From NCBI RefSeq assembly GCF_036961565.1, contig NZ_JBAMDD010000004.1, positions 1 through 64,000 on the forward strand: a DNA stretch of 64,000 nucleotides, read 5' to 3'. Source of the DNA: Chitinimonas sp036961565. GTDB lineage: Bacteria > Pseudomonadota > Gammaproteobacteria > Burkholderiales > Chitinimonadaceae. Shown in pieces: positions 49,240-58,813 of the stretch. How positions within the stretch are numbered: position 1 is the first letter of the stretch; the number at the start of each line of letters is the position of its first letter. A model generated the notes under the pieces. It did no database searches, was not told where the DNA came from, and saw only the letters and a list, made by a program, of their open reading frames with translations. Position numbers and translations under genes: made by a program.

Positions 49240-51105
49240 GTGGAAAACGCCCGCCTATTCTTCGAGCAGTTGAACCGCGACTACCTGAACGTCCACAAGA
49301 CCAAGGAAGACCTGTTCTGGACGACCTATATGGCCACCAGCGATGATCACGCCGGTTTCGCCCAGGCTGAAATGGCCTACAAGTCGTTTATCTCCGACCC
49401 TGCCAGGCTGCTCGCCACCCGCCAGCACCTTGCCGCCGTCGAGCAGGCACCGGCAAGCGCAGCGCGCGACGCCCTGCTGCATGGACTCCGAGGCTGGGTT
49501 GCCCTGTTCGAGAGCAATATCGTCGACAACGACCAGGCACGAGAACTGATGCAGCAATTGGTCGAAGCCGAATCCACCCTATTCAGCCGGCGCAAGGCGT
49601 TGGTGCTCAAGCACATCAATGAACAGGGCATAGAAGAAGAAGCCACCCTGTCCTCGCTGGCGACCAATATGTCGCTCAACCCGGTCGAAGCTCGCCGCCA
49701 GTCCTCATTCGCCGCTTTCCGTGGCCTGGAAGAATGGGTATTGGCCAATGGCTTTCTCGACATCGTCAAGCTGCGCAATCGCTTTGCCCAGGCACTGGGC
49801 CACCGCAACTACTTCGACTACAAGGTCCGCAAGAACGAACAGATGTCCAGCGAGACCCTGTTCAACATACTGGACGACTTTGTAGCCCGCACCGATACCG
49901 CCAACCAGCGTGCGCTGCTTGAGCTCAAGGCGGCCAAGGGTGAAACCGCACTCGCCCCGTGGAACCTGCGCTTTCACATGAGTGGCGATGTCGTCAGGCA
50001 GATGGACCCCTACCTGCCTTTCGGCCGTGGCCTGCTGCGCTGGGTAGAGAGCTTCCGCCGGCTCGGCATACGTTACCGTGGCGCCACCCTGCAGCTGGAT
50101 CTGCTGGATCGCAAGGGCAAGTACCAGAATGGCTTTTGCCATGGTCCCATCCCCACCTACTACAACGAGCAGGGGCAGTGGGTAGCCGGTCAGATCAACT
50201 TTACCGCCGAGGCCAAGCCCGACCAGGTCGGCAGCGGCTGGCGCGCACTCAACACCCTGTTCCATGAAGGCGGTCACGCGGCGCACTTTGCCAATGTGGC
50301 ACAGAACTCCCCCTGCTTCTCGCAGGAGTTCGCCCCCACCTCCATGGCCTATGCCGAAACCCAGTCCATGTTCTGCGACAGCCTGCTGGATGACGCAGAC
50401 TGGCTCAAACGCTATGCCCGCAATGCAGCAGGCGAAGCCATGCCGGATGCCTTGATCCATGCCCGCATCGAATGCAATCAACCCTTCCGCGCCTTTGCCG
50501 AGCGCGGTATCGCGGTGGTTTCGTACTTCGAATCGGCGCTATACCAACTAGACGACGCCAGCCTGACCCCAGAGACCGTGCTGGCACTGGCCCGCAGCAC
50601 AGAGCTGCGCATCCTGGGCGTGGAAGGCCCTCGCCCGCTGCTGGCCATCCCCCATCTGCTCAACCAGGAGTCTGCCGCGGCCTATCACGGCTACCTGCTG
50701 GCCAATATGGCGGTCTACCAGACACGCGCCTATTTCCTGAACCGCTACGGCTACCTGACCGACAACCCCGCCATCGGCCCCCTGCTCACCCAGCACTACT
50801 GGGTGCCGGGCAACAGCATCAACCACAACGCCACCCTGCTCAGCCTCACCGGCGAGGGCTTCTCGGCACGCTACCTGGCGGATGACTGCAATATGACGGT
50901 AGCGGAAGCCTGGACCCAGGCCCAGGCCAGCATGGCCGCCGCCGCAGAACGTCAGTACCCACAGGATTACCCGGACAATCTCGATGCCCACATCCGCATC
51001 GTGCATGGCGCCGAGATACTGGCCGACAGCAGCGTGTCCGAAGCGGCCATGTGCCAGCAGTTCGAGCGTTGGGTAGGTGAGCATTACGCCACACCGGTGC
51101 ATTAA
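49240..51105 (+). CDS. M3-family oligopeptidase
   Basis: This is a cytoplasmic zinc metallopeptidase related to oligoendopeptidase F and thimet peptidases. The zinc motif HEGGH is at residues 342-346 (NTLFHEGGHAAHFANVAQ), with a downstream glutamate in SMAYAETQSMFCDSLL. The length is 621 residues and there is no signal peptide. I chose GTG 49240, so that the protein starts like its relatives (ENARLFFEQLNRDYLNVHK); the frame is open from 49147, where a TTG overlaps the preceding stop. It probably cleaves short peptides. Confidence 0.88.
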   Translation: MENARLFFEQLNRDYLNVHKTKEDLFWTTYMATSDDHAGFAQAEMAYKSFISDPARLLATRQHLAAVEQAPASAARDALLHGLRGWVALFESNIVDNDQARELMQQLVEAESTLFSRRKALVLKHINEQGIEEEATLSSLATNMSLNPVEARRQSSFAAFRGLEEWVLANGFLDIVKLRNRFAQALGHRNYFDYKVRKNEQMSSETLFNILDDFVARTDTANQRALLELKAAKGETALAPWNLRFHMSGDVVRQMDPYLPFGRGLLRWVESFRRLGIRYRGATLQLDLLDRKGKYQNGFCHGPIPTYYNEQGQWVAGQINFTAEAKPDQVGSGWRALNTLFHEGGHAAHFANVAQNSPCFSQEFAPTSMAYAETQSMFCDSLLDDADWLKRYARNAAGEAMPDALIHARIECNQPFRAFAERGIAVVSYFESALYQLDDASLTPETVLALARSTELRILGVEGPRPLLAIPHLLNQESAAAYHGYLLANMAVYQTRAYFLNRYGYLTDNPAIGPLLTQHYWVPGNSINHNATLLSLTGEGFSARYLADDCNMTVAEAWTQAQASMAAAAERQYPQDYPDNLDAHIRIVHGAEILADSSVSEAAMCQQFERWVGEHYATPVH

Positions 51106-51141
51106 CGGTAACGCAAGCAGTGCTAAATACGCAGCAACCCT

Positions 51142-51168
51142 GAAGGGCGAATCGCCAATTCGCCCTTC
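51142..51168. terminator. Hairpin after the M3 peptidase gene
   Basis: A perfect 10-bp stem GAAGGGCGAA/TTCGCCCTTC (51142-51151 with 51159-51168) has a 7-nt loop. A T-rich stretch follows about 15 nt later rather than directly, so termination efficiency is uncertain. Confidence 0.6.
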
Positions 51169-51201
51169 CGCAATGAATCATAATTTTTCAAAGTCTTACC
51201 C

Positions 51202-51660
51202 ATGATCGACCCCTATTCCGTCAGCCATCACGCGGCGCAACCCTCCCCATCCAGCCGTTTCGATCTTCCAATACTCGCCACGTTCTGTATCACTATCTCT
51301 GCATTATTTGCAGTAGTGATGCTGCTGGTCATAGCTAAGACCTCGCTGACGCTCCTGCAGATGGGACTATCCTTTTCCGTGCCAGTCATTGCTCAGCACA
51401 TCCAGTACGGTGCTATCTTCTATGCGTTCTGGTGTGCCATGAAAAAACAGCACAGCCCGGCAAAGCCCTTGATACTGGCGGTACTGATGACCGTTCCAGC
51501 AGCCATGCTTCAGCGCTATGACTTGATCAATAACGGAGGTCTGCCACCGATCCTGGTTGCTGCACCTATAATCTTGGGCCTGATAACCCTCCCCGCGCTT
51601 GCCTCTTGTGCTAGGCAGGCCAAAAGACCGCACGCACGCCAAGATCAACCCAAGGCATGA
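51202..51660 (+). CDS. Hypothetical four-span membrane protein
   Basis: I do not recognise the family. Four hydrophobic segments are visible in 152 residues (about 25-48, 58-78, 90-107 and 115-135), with a basic C-terminal tail. There are no motifs to suggest a transport or enzymatic role. The codon choice is a little less GC-rich than its neighbours. It is 86 bp before the ATP-grasp gene on the same strand. Confidence 0.6.
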   Translation: MIDPYSVSHHAAQPSPSSRFDLPILATFCITISALFAVVMLLVIAKTSLTLLQMGLSFSVPVIAQHIQYGAIFYAFWCAMKKQHSPAKPLILAVLMTVPAAMLQRYDLINNGGLPPILVAAPIILGLITLPALASCARQAKRPHARQDQPKA

Positions 51661-51745
51661 CCTGCCTCGTTTCAGCCTCGCACGGTTTGCCGTTCGCACC
51701 ACCGGTGCGCAAGGCACGCCCGCCAATTAGCAACACCGCCAACGC

Positions 51746-52504
51746 ATGAACCAGCCCACATTGATACTCACCCCTCGCTACACCGAAGACGCGCAAGCGC
51801 TGTGGCGAGCGGCCAACCAACTGGGCTGGCATGTTGAGCGCCTGAGCAGTTGGCGTATCCCCGAGACCTACCTGTCCCTATCCGAGCCCGTGCTTTATCT
51901 GGAAGCCTTGTTTGGCCCGACACTAGCCGAGCAAATGGGCGTGACGCTGTTGAATCCGCCTGAGGACTGGCTAGTTACGCTGCCAGACCGCTATCGAAAA
52001 CGCCAGATAAGCATAACGTCCCTAGGTGTCGCCAGAGATCGAACCGAGCCTGCGTTCATCAAGCCCCCGAACGACAAAAGTTTTGTTGCCAAGGTCTATA
52101 CCGGCGCTGACTTGCCCAGCGATCTACCAGAGGAAATGTCAGTACTGGTCTCCGAAGTCGTCACTTGGGAGAGCGAGTTCCGGTGTTTTGTCCTGAACAG
52201 ACAACTCCACACTTACTCCATTTACGCCCGCCTAGGCGAGCTACAGGATGAGTTGGGCTACCAAACCACGGCCGAGGAGCAACTAGCCCTGGAGCACTTC
52301 ATGGCGGAGTTGCTGCTAGACATGTCCGTCCCTTTACCCGAGGCTATCGTCGTCGATGTGGGTTACATCCAAGGGCGTGGGTGGGCATGCATAGAGCTCA
52401 ATGCCGCATGGGGCGCCGGCATCTATGGTTGCGATCCAGTCAAAGCACTTGCAGTAATCCGATGCGCCTCCCAGTCCCAGCAAAGGTGTAAAGCCGCGGA
52501 ATAG
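51746..52504 (+). CDS. ATP-grasp domain protein (DUF4343-like)
   Basis: The 252-residue protein matches ATP-grasp proteins of the DUF4343 type. The lysine in FIKPPNDKSFVAKVY and the acidic and hinge residues in VLVSEVVTWESEFRCFVL mark the ATP-binding half. IELNAAWGAGIYGCDP near the C-terminus contains the metal-binding E/N pair. Such proteins ligate a carboxylate to an amine using ATP; the substrates are not known. It has no signal peptide. No obvious partner gene is adjacent. Confidence 0.75.
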   Translation: MNQPTLILTPRYTEDAQALWRAANQLGWHVERLSSWRIPETYLSLSEPVLYLEALFGPTLAEQMGVTLLNPPEDWLVTLPDRYRKRQISITSLGVARDRTEPAFIKPPNDKSFVAKVYTGADLPSDLPEEMSVLVSEVVTWESEFRCFVLNRQLHTYSIYARLGELQDELGYQTTAEEQLALEHFMAELLLDMSVPLPEAIVVDVGYIQGRGWACIELNAAWGAGIYGCDPVKALAVIRCASQSQQRCKAAE

Positions 52505-52608
52505 TCCAACAGGAAGCAGCGGCCGACATCCGACCTTTTGCTTTCAGCAAGGCAGCAAGCAGCGAACCCCGCTAAAATCGCGACTTGCTTGAATAACCTT
52601 GTGTATCC

Positions 52609-55600
52609 ATGTTTCCTGCCCAGCTCGACCTCGCCTTACAAACCTGCCTGCTCCGCGATCACCATGGCTTGCGCCAGAAGGCGCGCAACCTGCGTGAGCG
52701 CAGCAAGCAAAAGCAGCCTGTCGACAAGCAGGAAACCGAGCTGAACCAGGCCATCGCGCTATCACAGGCCAAGTATGCCGCCCGCCTGGCGCGGCTGCCC
52801 AAGCCCGAGTTTGACGATTTCCTGCCGGTCAACCAGCGGCGGGACGAGCTGCGTGCGGCCATCTCGGCCCACCAGGTGGTCATCGTCTGTGGCGAAACCG
52901 GCTCCGGCAAGACCACCCAGCTACCCAAGATTTGCCTGGAGCTGGGACGGGGCCTGGCAGGCCTGATCGGCCATACCCAGCCACGCCGCCTGGCCGCGCG
53001 TACCGTGGCCACCCGTATCGCACAGGAGCTCAAGACCGAGATTGGCGACACCGTAGGCTACAAGGTGCGCTTTACCGACAAGTCCTCCGAGCTTAGCCTG
53101 GTCAAGCTGATGACGGACGGTATCCTGCTGGCCGAAACCCAGACCGACCGTTATCTCAGCCAGTACGACACCATCATCGTCGACGAGGCGCATGAGCGTT
53201 CGCTCAATATTGATTTCCTGCTGGGCTTCCTCAAGCAATTGCTGCCCCGGCGGCCTGATCTCAAGGTCATCGTCACCTCCGCCACCATCGATGCCGACCG
53301 TTTCAGCCAGCACTTTGACGGCGCACCGGTAATCGAGGTATCCGGCCGCACCTACCCGGTGGAAGTCCGTTACAAGGAGCTGCGCAGCAAGGACGAAGAT
53401 GACGCCGACCTGGAGATGGAAGAAGCCGTGGTCGATGCCGTGCAGGAGTTGTGGCGTCATGATGGCGCGGGCGATGTGCTGGTGTTTCTGCCTGGCGAGC
53501 GCGAGATACGGGAAACAGCCGAAGAACTCCGCCGTGCCAAGATCATGGGCGCCGAAATCGTCCCGCTGTTTGCCCGCCTGTCGGTCGAGGATCAGCAAAA
53601 GGTCTTCAGGCCCAGCAACGGCCGGCGCGTGGTGCTGTCCACCAATGTGGCGGAAACCTCGCTGACGGTGCCCGGCATCAAATATGTGATCGACTCCGGC
53701 CTTGCCAGGATGAACCGCTACTCGCCACGCGCCAAGGTTGAGCAGCTGCAGATAGAGAAAATCTCCCAGGCCAGCGCCCGCCAGCGCGCCGGTCGTTGCG
53801 GCCGGGTGGCCGCCGGCGTCTGTGTACGCCTTTACGCCGAGAAGGATTTCAACGCTCGGCCCGCCTTTACCGACCCGGAGATCCTGCGCTCGTCCCTGGC
53901 CGCCGTCATCCTGCGCATGCAGGCCCTGCGCCTGGGTAAGGTAGAGGATTTCCCGTTTCTGGAAGCGCCATCCGGCCGCCTGATCGCCGATGGCTACGCC
54001 CTGCTGCACGAGCTGGGCGCGGTGGACGAGCAAGGGGTACTGACCCGCCTGGGCCACGAACTGGCCCGCCTGCCCATCGATCCCAAGATAGGCCGCATGT
54101 TGCTGGCAGGCCGTGATGAAGCCTGCCTGCCGGAACTGTTGATCATCGCCTCGGCACTGAGCATACAGGATCCGCGTGATCGCCCCTTCGAGGCGCGCGA
54201 CGCCGCCGACCGGGCCCATGCCAAGTTTGCCGACGACAAGTCCGACTTTGTCAGCCTGCTCAACCTCTGGCATTTCTTTGAGCAGGCACTCAAGCAGAAA
54301 CAGTCCAATCGACTGCTGGTGCAGGAGTGCCATAGCAACTTCCTCAGCTATCTGCGCATGCGCGAGTGGCGCGAGCTACACAAACAGTTGGCCGATATCG
54401 TCGAAGACATGGGCTGGAAGGCCAGTACCACACCGGCCCCAGCACCTGCAGCGGCCAAGCCTGGCGTGCCCGAACTGCCCAAGAAGGCGGAAAAGGAGCG
54501 TGCACAGGCCGCGCAGCAGCAATACGATGCACTGCACCGCGCCTTATGCACCGGCTTGCTGGGCCAGATCGGCATGAAACAGCCGGACGAGGACGAATAC
54601 CTGGGCGCCCGTGGCATCAAGTTCGCCGTCTTTCCAGGCAGCGCGCTCAAGAAGGCGCGGCCCAAATGGGTGGTCAGTGCCGAGCTGGTTGAAACCACCA
54701 AACTCTATGCCCGCTGCGTGGCGGCCATCCAGCCGGAATGGCTGGAAAAACTGGCCAACCACCTGGTCAACCGCGATTACTTCGAACCGCATTGGGAAGA
54801 AGGCATGGCCCAAGTGGTAGCCAGCGAACGGGTCACCCTCTATGGCCTCCCGGTGGTGGCCAGGCGCAAGGTGCACTACGGCAGCGTCAACCCGGTCGAA
54901 GCACGCGAAATCATGATCAAGGAGGGCCTGGCCGGGCGTCGCTTCAACACCCGCGCAGCCTTCTGGCAGCACAACGAAAAGCTGATCAGCGAGATCGAGG
55001 AACTGGAGCACAAAGCCCGCCGCCAGGACGTGCTGGTTGACGAGCAGGTGCTGTTCGACTTCTACGACCAGCGTATTCCAGCAGACATCGTCAATGGCCA
55101 GGGCTTCGATGCCTGGCGCAAACAGGCCGAGAAGGAGCAGCCGCAACTGCTGTTCCTCAGCCGCGACGACCTGATGCGCCATGCTGGCGAGAGCATAACC
55201 GAGCAACAGTTCCCGCCCACCCTGGTGCTGGATGGCGTGGTGCTGCCCCTGGCTTACCGCTTCGAGCCCGGCCACCCGCTGGACGGCGTGACCGTGCAAC
55301 TGCCCCTGCACCTGCTGAACAAGGTTAATGGCGCTGCGTTCGACTGGCTGGTGCCAGGCCTGATACGCGAAAAGATCACCCATCTGGTGAAATCGTTACC
55401 CAAGAGCATACGGCGCCTGTGCGTACCGGTGCCCGAATTCGTGACCCGCGCCATGGTCACGCTGGACAAGGCCGACCATCGCGCCCCCCTGTTGCCGCAG
55501 TTGGCACATGCAGTAGGCCGGGGCATAGGCCAGCCGGTCAGCCTCGATGAATTTGATCTGGATGACCTGCCAGGGCATCTGCGCATGAACATCCGGGTGG

Positions 55601-56646
55601 TCGATGACGCCGGCCAGGAACTGGCCAGCGGGCGTGATCTGGTGGCATTGCGCACCCAGTTGGGCGAAGCGGCGCAGATGACCTTCCGCGAGGTGGCAGC
55701 CACACCGGCGGCACCTGCCGCCAAGCCTGGCAAGGGCAAGGCTGCCGCCCAGGCCGAGCCTGCCAAGCCGTCAGCCCATGGCCCGGCAGTGGAAAAAGAC
55801 AATATCAGCAGTTGGGACTTTGGCGACCTGCCCGGCAAACTGACCTTTGAGCGCCATGGCGCCAAGCTCACGGGCTACCCCGCCCTGGTGCCCCACGAGT
55901 CCGCCTGTGCCATAAGGCTGTACGATACCGAAGCCGCCGCCGAGCAAGCCCATCGTGCCGGTGTGGTGAGGCTGATGCAGCTGGAGCTGAAGGAGCAGGT
56001 CAAGCAACTGCCCAAGTGTTTTACCAACTTTACCCAGACTGCCCTGCTGCTACGCAGCATGGCGGATTCTGACAGCCTGATGGACGACCTGGTGGCCTGT
56101 GTCTGCGATCGCGCCTTTATCGGCGACGATGCGCTGCCACGCAGCAAGAAAGAGTTCGACAACCAGAAGCAACGTGCCAAGACGCGCCTGCCCGCCGTGC
56201 GCGATGCTGCCTATCGGGTACTGCAGGAGGTCGCCACCGATCAGCAGCAATTGCAGGCCCTGCTGAGCAAGCCGGTGCGTCTGCAAAGCGAGCTGAAGCA
56301 GCAGCTATCCCGCCTCGTCTACAAGGGCTTTCTGGCCGCTACGCCGTGGGAGCAATTGCCCCATCTGCCCCGTTATCTCAAAGCCATCAAGCTGCGGCTG
56401 GAAAAATACAACGCCAATCAGGCGCGCGACGCCCAGCGTGGCGAAGAGCTTGCCGTGCTGTGGGCGCGCTGGGAGAGTGAGCAGGACAAATGGCGCAAGC
56501 TGGGCCGTGATCCGGCCCCGCTGGCGCCATTCCGCTGGATGCTGGAGGAACTACGGGTAGGCCTGTTCGCCCAGGAGCTGCGTACCCCCTACCCGGTATC
56601 GGTGAAACGGCTCAACAAGATCTGGGAAGACCTGATCAAGCAATAG
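52609..56646 (+). CDS. hrpA: ATP-dependent RNA helicase HrpA
   Basis: HrpA is a large DEAH-box helicase linked to rescue of stalled ribosomes and mRNA processing. The 1345 residues are close to the usual about 1300. Walker A is in GETGSGKTTQLPKICLE, the DEAH box in IIVDEAHERSLNIDFLLG, SAT in TSATIDADRF, and motif VI in RQRAGRCGRVAAG. Helicase-associated and OB-fold domains follow, then the long DUF3418 C-terminal region. An Ala/Lys-rich linker lies near residues 1030-1060. Confidence 0.97.
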   Translation: MFPAQLDLALQTCLLRDHHGLRQKARNLRERSKQKQPVDKQETELNQAIALSQAKYAARLARLPKPEFDDFLPVNQRRDELRAAISAHQVVIVCGETGSGKTTQLPKICLELGRGLAGLIGHTQPRRLAARTVATRIAQELKTEIGDTVGYKVRFTDKSSELSLVKLMTDGILLAETQTDRYLSQYDTIIVDEAHERSLNIDFLLGFLKQLLPRRPDLKVIVTSATIDADRFSQHFDGAPVIEVSGRTYPVEVRYKELRSKDEDDADLEMEEAVVDAVQELWRHDGAGDVLVFLPGEREIRETAEELRRAKIMGAEIVPLFARLSVEDQQKVFRPSNGRRVVLSTNVAETSLTVPGIKYVIDSGLARMNRYSPRAKVEQLQIEKISQASARQRAGRCGRVAAGVCVRLYAEKDFNARPAFTDPEILRSSLAAVILRMQALRLGKVEDFPFLEAPSGRLIADGYALLHELGAVDEQGVLTRLGHELARLPIDPKIGRMLLAGRDEACLPELLIIASALSIQDPRDRPFEARDAADRAHAKFADDKSDFVSLLNLWHFFEQALKQKQSNRLLVQECHSNFLSYLRMREWRELHKQLADIVEDMGWKASTTPAPAPAAAKPGVPELPKKAEKERAQAAQQQYDALHRALCTGLLGQIGMKQPDEDEYLGARGIKFAVFPGSALKKARPKWVVSAELVETTKLYARCVAAIQPEWLEKLANHLVNRDYFEPHWEEGMAQVVASERVTLYGLPVVARRKVHYGSVNPVEAREIMIKEGLAGRRFNTRAAFWQHNEKLISEIEELEHKARRQDVLVDEQVLFDFYDQRIPADIVNGQGFDAWRKQAEKEQPQLLFLSRDDLMRHAGESITEQQFPPTLVLDGVVLPLAYRFEPGHPLDGVTVQLPLHLLNKVNGAAFDWLVPGLIREKITHLVKSLPKSIRRLCVPVPEFVTRAMVTLDKADHRAPLLPQLAHAVGRGIGQPVSLDEFDLDDLPGHLRMNIRVVDDAGQELASGRDLVALRTQLGEAAQMTFREVAATPAAPAAKPGKGKAAAQAEPAKPSAHGPAVEKDNISSWDFGDLPGKLTFERHGAKLTGYPALVPHESACAIRLYDTEAAAEQAHRAGVVRLMQLELKEQVKQLPKCFTNFTQTALLLRSMADSDSLMDDLVACVCDRAFIGDDALPRSKKEFDNQKQRAKTRLPAVRDAAYRVLQEVATDQQQLQALLSKPVRLQSELKQQLSRLVYKGFLAATPWEQLPHLPRYLKAIKLRLEKYNANQARDAQRGEELAVLWARWESEQDKWRKLGRDPAPLAPFRWMLEELRVGLFAQELRTPYPVSVKRLNKIWEDLIKQ

Positions 56647-56672
56647 TGCGCGACGCCAGTCCAGCAACCGTA

Positions 56673-57395
56673 TTACTGGTACTTCTTCATGATGGCCTCG
56701 TAGCTGCCATCCGCCCGCATCTTCTTCAAGGCGGCATTGAAGCTGTCGCGTAGTGCCGCATCCCGGAAAGCAACCTTGTAGGGGGTAGGTGGAAACAGCT
56801 CGTGGTAGGTCACCGGCTGGCTAGTATCCACCCCCTCTTTCTTGGCGGCGGCATTGAAATACTTGAAGATGTTCCTGTCGCCCACCACCACATCCGCCCG
56901 GCCGGTAAACAGCAGCATATTCTGCTTCACCTGCTGCGCATGCTCGCCATAGCGCTTGTTGGCGGCCGCCATGGCCTTGAACTTGTCGCCCAGGTACACC
57001 GTCGCGTTCTGGAAGGCGGCAACCGAGTACTTACCCAGTTCATCCACGCTGCCTATCTTGTAGCCATTCTTGCTCAGGCTCACGGCAAAGTTCTGATACA
57101 CGATGTGCGAGTCAGAAAAAGCCGCCTTGATGCCCGATGACTCATTCACCGTGATGGCCGCATCCACCGAACCATCCTGCATGGCTACCGGTACACGGGC
57201 AAAAGGCAGGTAGACAGGCTTGATGGTATGCCCGGCTGCGGCCAAGGCCTGCGCCACCACATCCAGCTCCATGCCCTTGTTCTGCTCCTGTATCACATAC
57301 GGCGGCAACGACAGGCCCACCGCCACTTTGACTTCTGCAGCCCAGGCCTGGCCACCCAGGGCCAGTCCCAAGACCATTGCGATGCGCATTTTCAT
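56673..57395 (-). CDS. Periplasmic solute-binding protein, family 3
   Basis: A 19-residue signal peptide ending GGQAWA precedes an SBP_bac_3 fold of about 220 residues: VGLSLPPYVIQEQNKGMELDV, FARVPVAMQDGSVDAAITVN, and a C-terminal LKKMRADGSYEAIMKKYQ typical of the family. It has no linked ABC transporter genes, as with the other such protein at 24400-25266. It is probably an orphan amino-acid-type binding protein. It converges on hrpA with 26 bp between them. Confidence 0.85.
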   Translation of the reverse strand: MKMRIAMVLGLALGGQAWAAEVKVAVGLSLPPYVIQEQNKGMELDVVAQALAAAGHTIKPVYLPFARVPVAMQDGSVDAAITVNESSGIKAAFSDSHIVYQNFAVSLSKNGYKIGSVDELGKYSVAAFQNATVYLGDKFKAMAAANKRYGEHAQQVKQNMLLFTGRADVVVGDRNIFKYFNAAAKKEGVDTSQPVTYHELFPPTPYKVAFRDAALRDSFNAALKKMRADGSYEAIMKKYQ

Positions 57396-57600
57396 TGACG
57401 CTCTCCGTGTGACAGATGATCAAGATCCCTTCGAATATATAGTCGGCTTCAGCCTGCAGCGGCAAGGTCACGCGCCCAGCAGGCCGAGACCAGACAAGGG
57501 CGGGATAGGGCATCGGTCCGGTGAGTGCCTGCTGCTTCAGGCTGTATTGGCGCCTGCCCCATCCGTCATCCATCAACAATGGGGGCTCATAGACAGGCGC

Positions 57601-58659
57601 TCAGTAGGGCGGCAAGAGGCGGCGCAAGCCGTGGCCCAATACCAGCAGCAGAAACAGCAGATTCCGTAGCAGTGCCAAGGGCCAACAAGGGTAGAGGCTG
57701 CCTTCATGGCCACCGCGCGCCAGCGCAATCGCCAATCGGGACAGGCGCTGCTGGTTCCAGGGCCAATCGCGCAAAGCGGCACAGCGCGCAGGCGGCAGGC
57801 CCTGCACGCCCACACCGGCACCGACCAGTCCACCGACCAGCGCAGCGGTGCTGTCTACATCACCGCCACTACGGATAATGTCTTCCAGCGCCGCATCCAG
57901 ATCCTGCGGGTGCGAGAGCCAGGCATGCAGTGCGGCCGCCACGGTGTGAACCACATATCCGAGTACACCCCGTTGCCAGCCCTGCGCGGCACAGAAAGCC
58001 TGGGTGCGCTCACCCTTGGCGACACTTTCGAACATGGCGCGCATCAGCATCCTGAAATCCGCCATGCCTTCGCCATCCTGCTCCAGCACGGGTGCCAGCA
58101 GATGCGCCAGTTGCAGCGGGTCGCTACTGCCCTGGCTGGCCTGGGCTGCGGCCAGCGCAATGCAATGCGCCCCCGCTTCAGCACGGATATCGGTATGGGT
58201 CAGGCGGGTGCTGCGGGCGAGATGCTCGGCCAGCGTGTGGGGTTGCCGCGCCAGATAGACGCCGAGTATGGCAGCGCGCATGGCCGGCCCATTGCCGGCG
58301 GAGTGAACACCGTTACTGCCCGGCGGTATGCCCAGCCAGAGTTTCCACAAAGCGCGTCCGGTTGCCCAGCCGACCCCTGCGGGCAGCGCGGCTATCCAGA
58401 GGCGCAGCCGCCATGCCAACACCCGTTCAAACCGGTCTACATCTCCCCGGCTCCTGAGCAAGGCCTGGGCCGTCAGTGCCGCATGCTCGGTATCGTCCGA
58501 TACCAGTGCCAGCCCAGGAAAAACCCGAAAGCGCAGCGGCCCTGGGCTCAGCCTGGCCAGGCGGCGCGGACTCAAACCCTCATAGGCCAGGCCCAAGGCA
58601 TCACCTATCGCACCACCCAGCAGGCAGCCGGCCAGGGCTTGTTCACGGCGCTGTTGCAT
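57601..58659 (-). CDS. ADP-ribosylglycohydrolase family protein with C-terminal hydrophobic tail
   Basis: The fold is that of DraG/ARH3-type ADP-ribosyl hydrolases. The metal-binding motifs are visible: GGAIGDALGLAYEG near the N-terminus, SDDTEHAALTAQALL, and GGDVDSTAALVGGLVGAGVG near the C-terminus. I chose ATG 58659 (AGAGGG upstream); the frame is open for a further 75 codons that do not fit the family. The final about 25 residues (ALLRNLLFLLLVLGHGLRRL) form a hydrophobic segment, which may anchor the protein to the membrane. Substrate unknown. Confidence 0.87.
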   Translation of the reverse strand: MQQRREQALAGCLLGGAIGDALGLAYEGLSPRRLARLSPGPLRFRVFPGLALVSDDTEHAALTAQALLRSRGDVDRFERVLAWRLRLWIAALPAGVGWATGRALWKLWLGIPPGSNGVHSAGNGPAMRAAILGVYLARQPHTLAEHLARSTRLTHTDIRAEAGAHCIALAAAQASQGSSDPLQLAHLLAPVLEQDGEGMADFRMLMRAMFESVAKGERTQAFCAAQGWQRGVLGYVVHTVAAALHAWLSHPQDLDAALEDIIRSGGDVDSTAALVGGLVGAGVGVQGLPPARCAALRDWPWNQQRLSRLAIALARGGHEGSLYPCWPLALLRNLLFLLLVLGHGLRRLLPPY

Positions 58660-58813
58660 GGCAACACCCTCTGCGAGCGGATTATATTCAGCATAGCTGC
58701 CACCATTCATCCCGCCAAACAACAAACCGTCGCAGGTCTTGGTCATGGGGCGTACAGGCCGTGTACCATGCGCCGCGTTGTCACCAGATATCGATAAAAA
58801 AGGGAGAGCAGCA

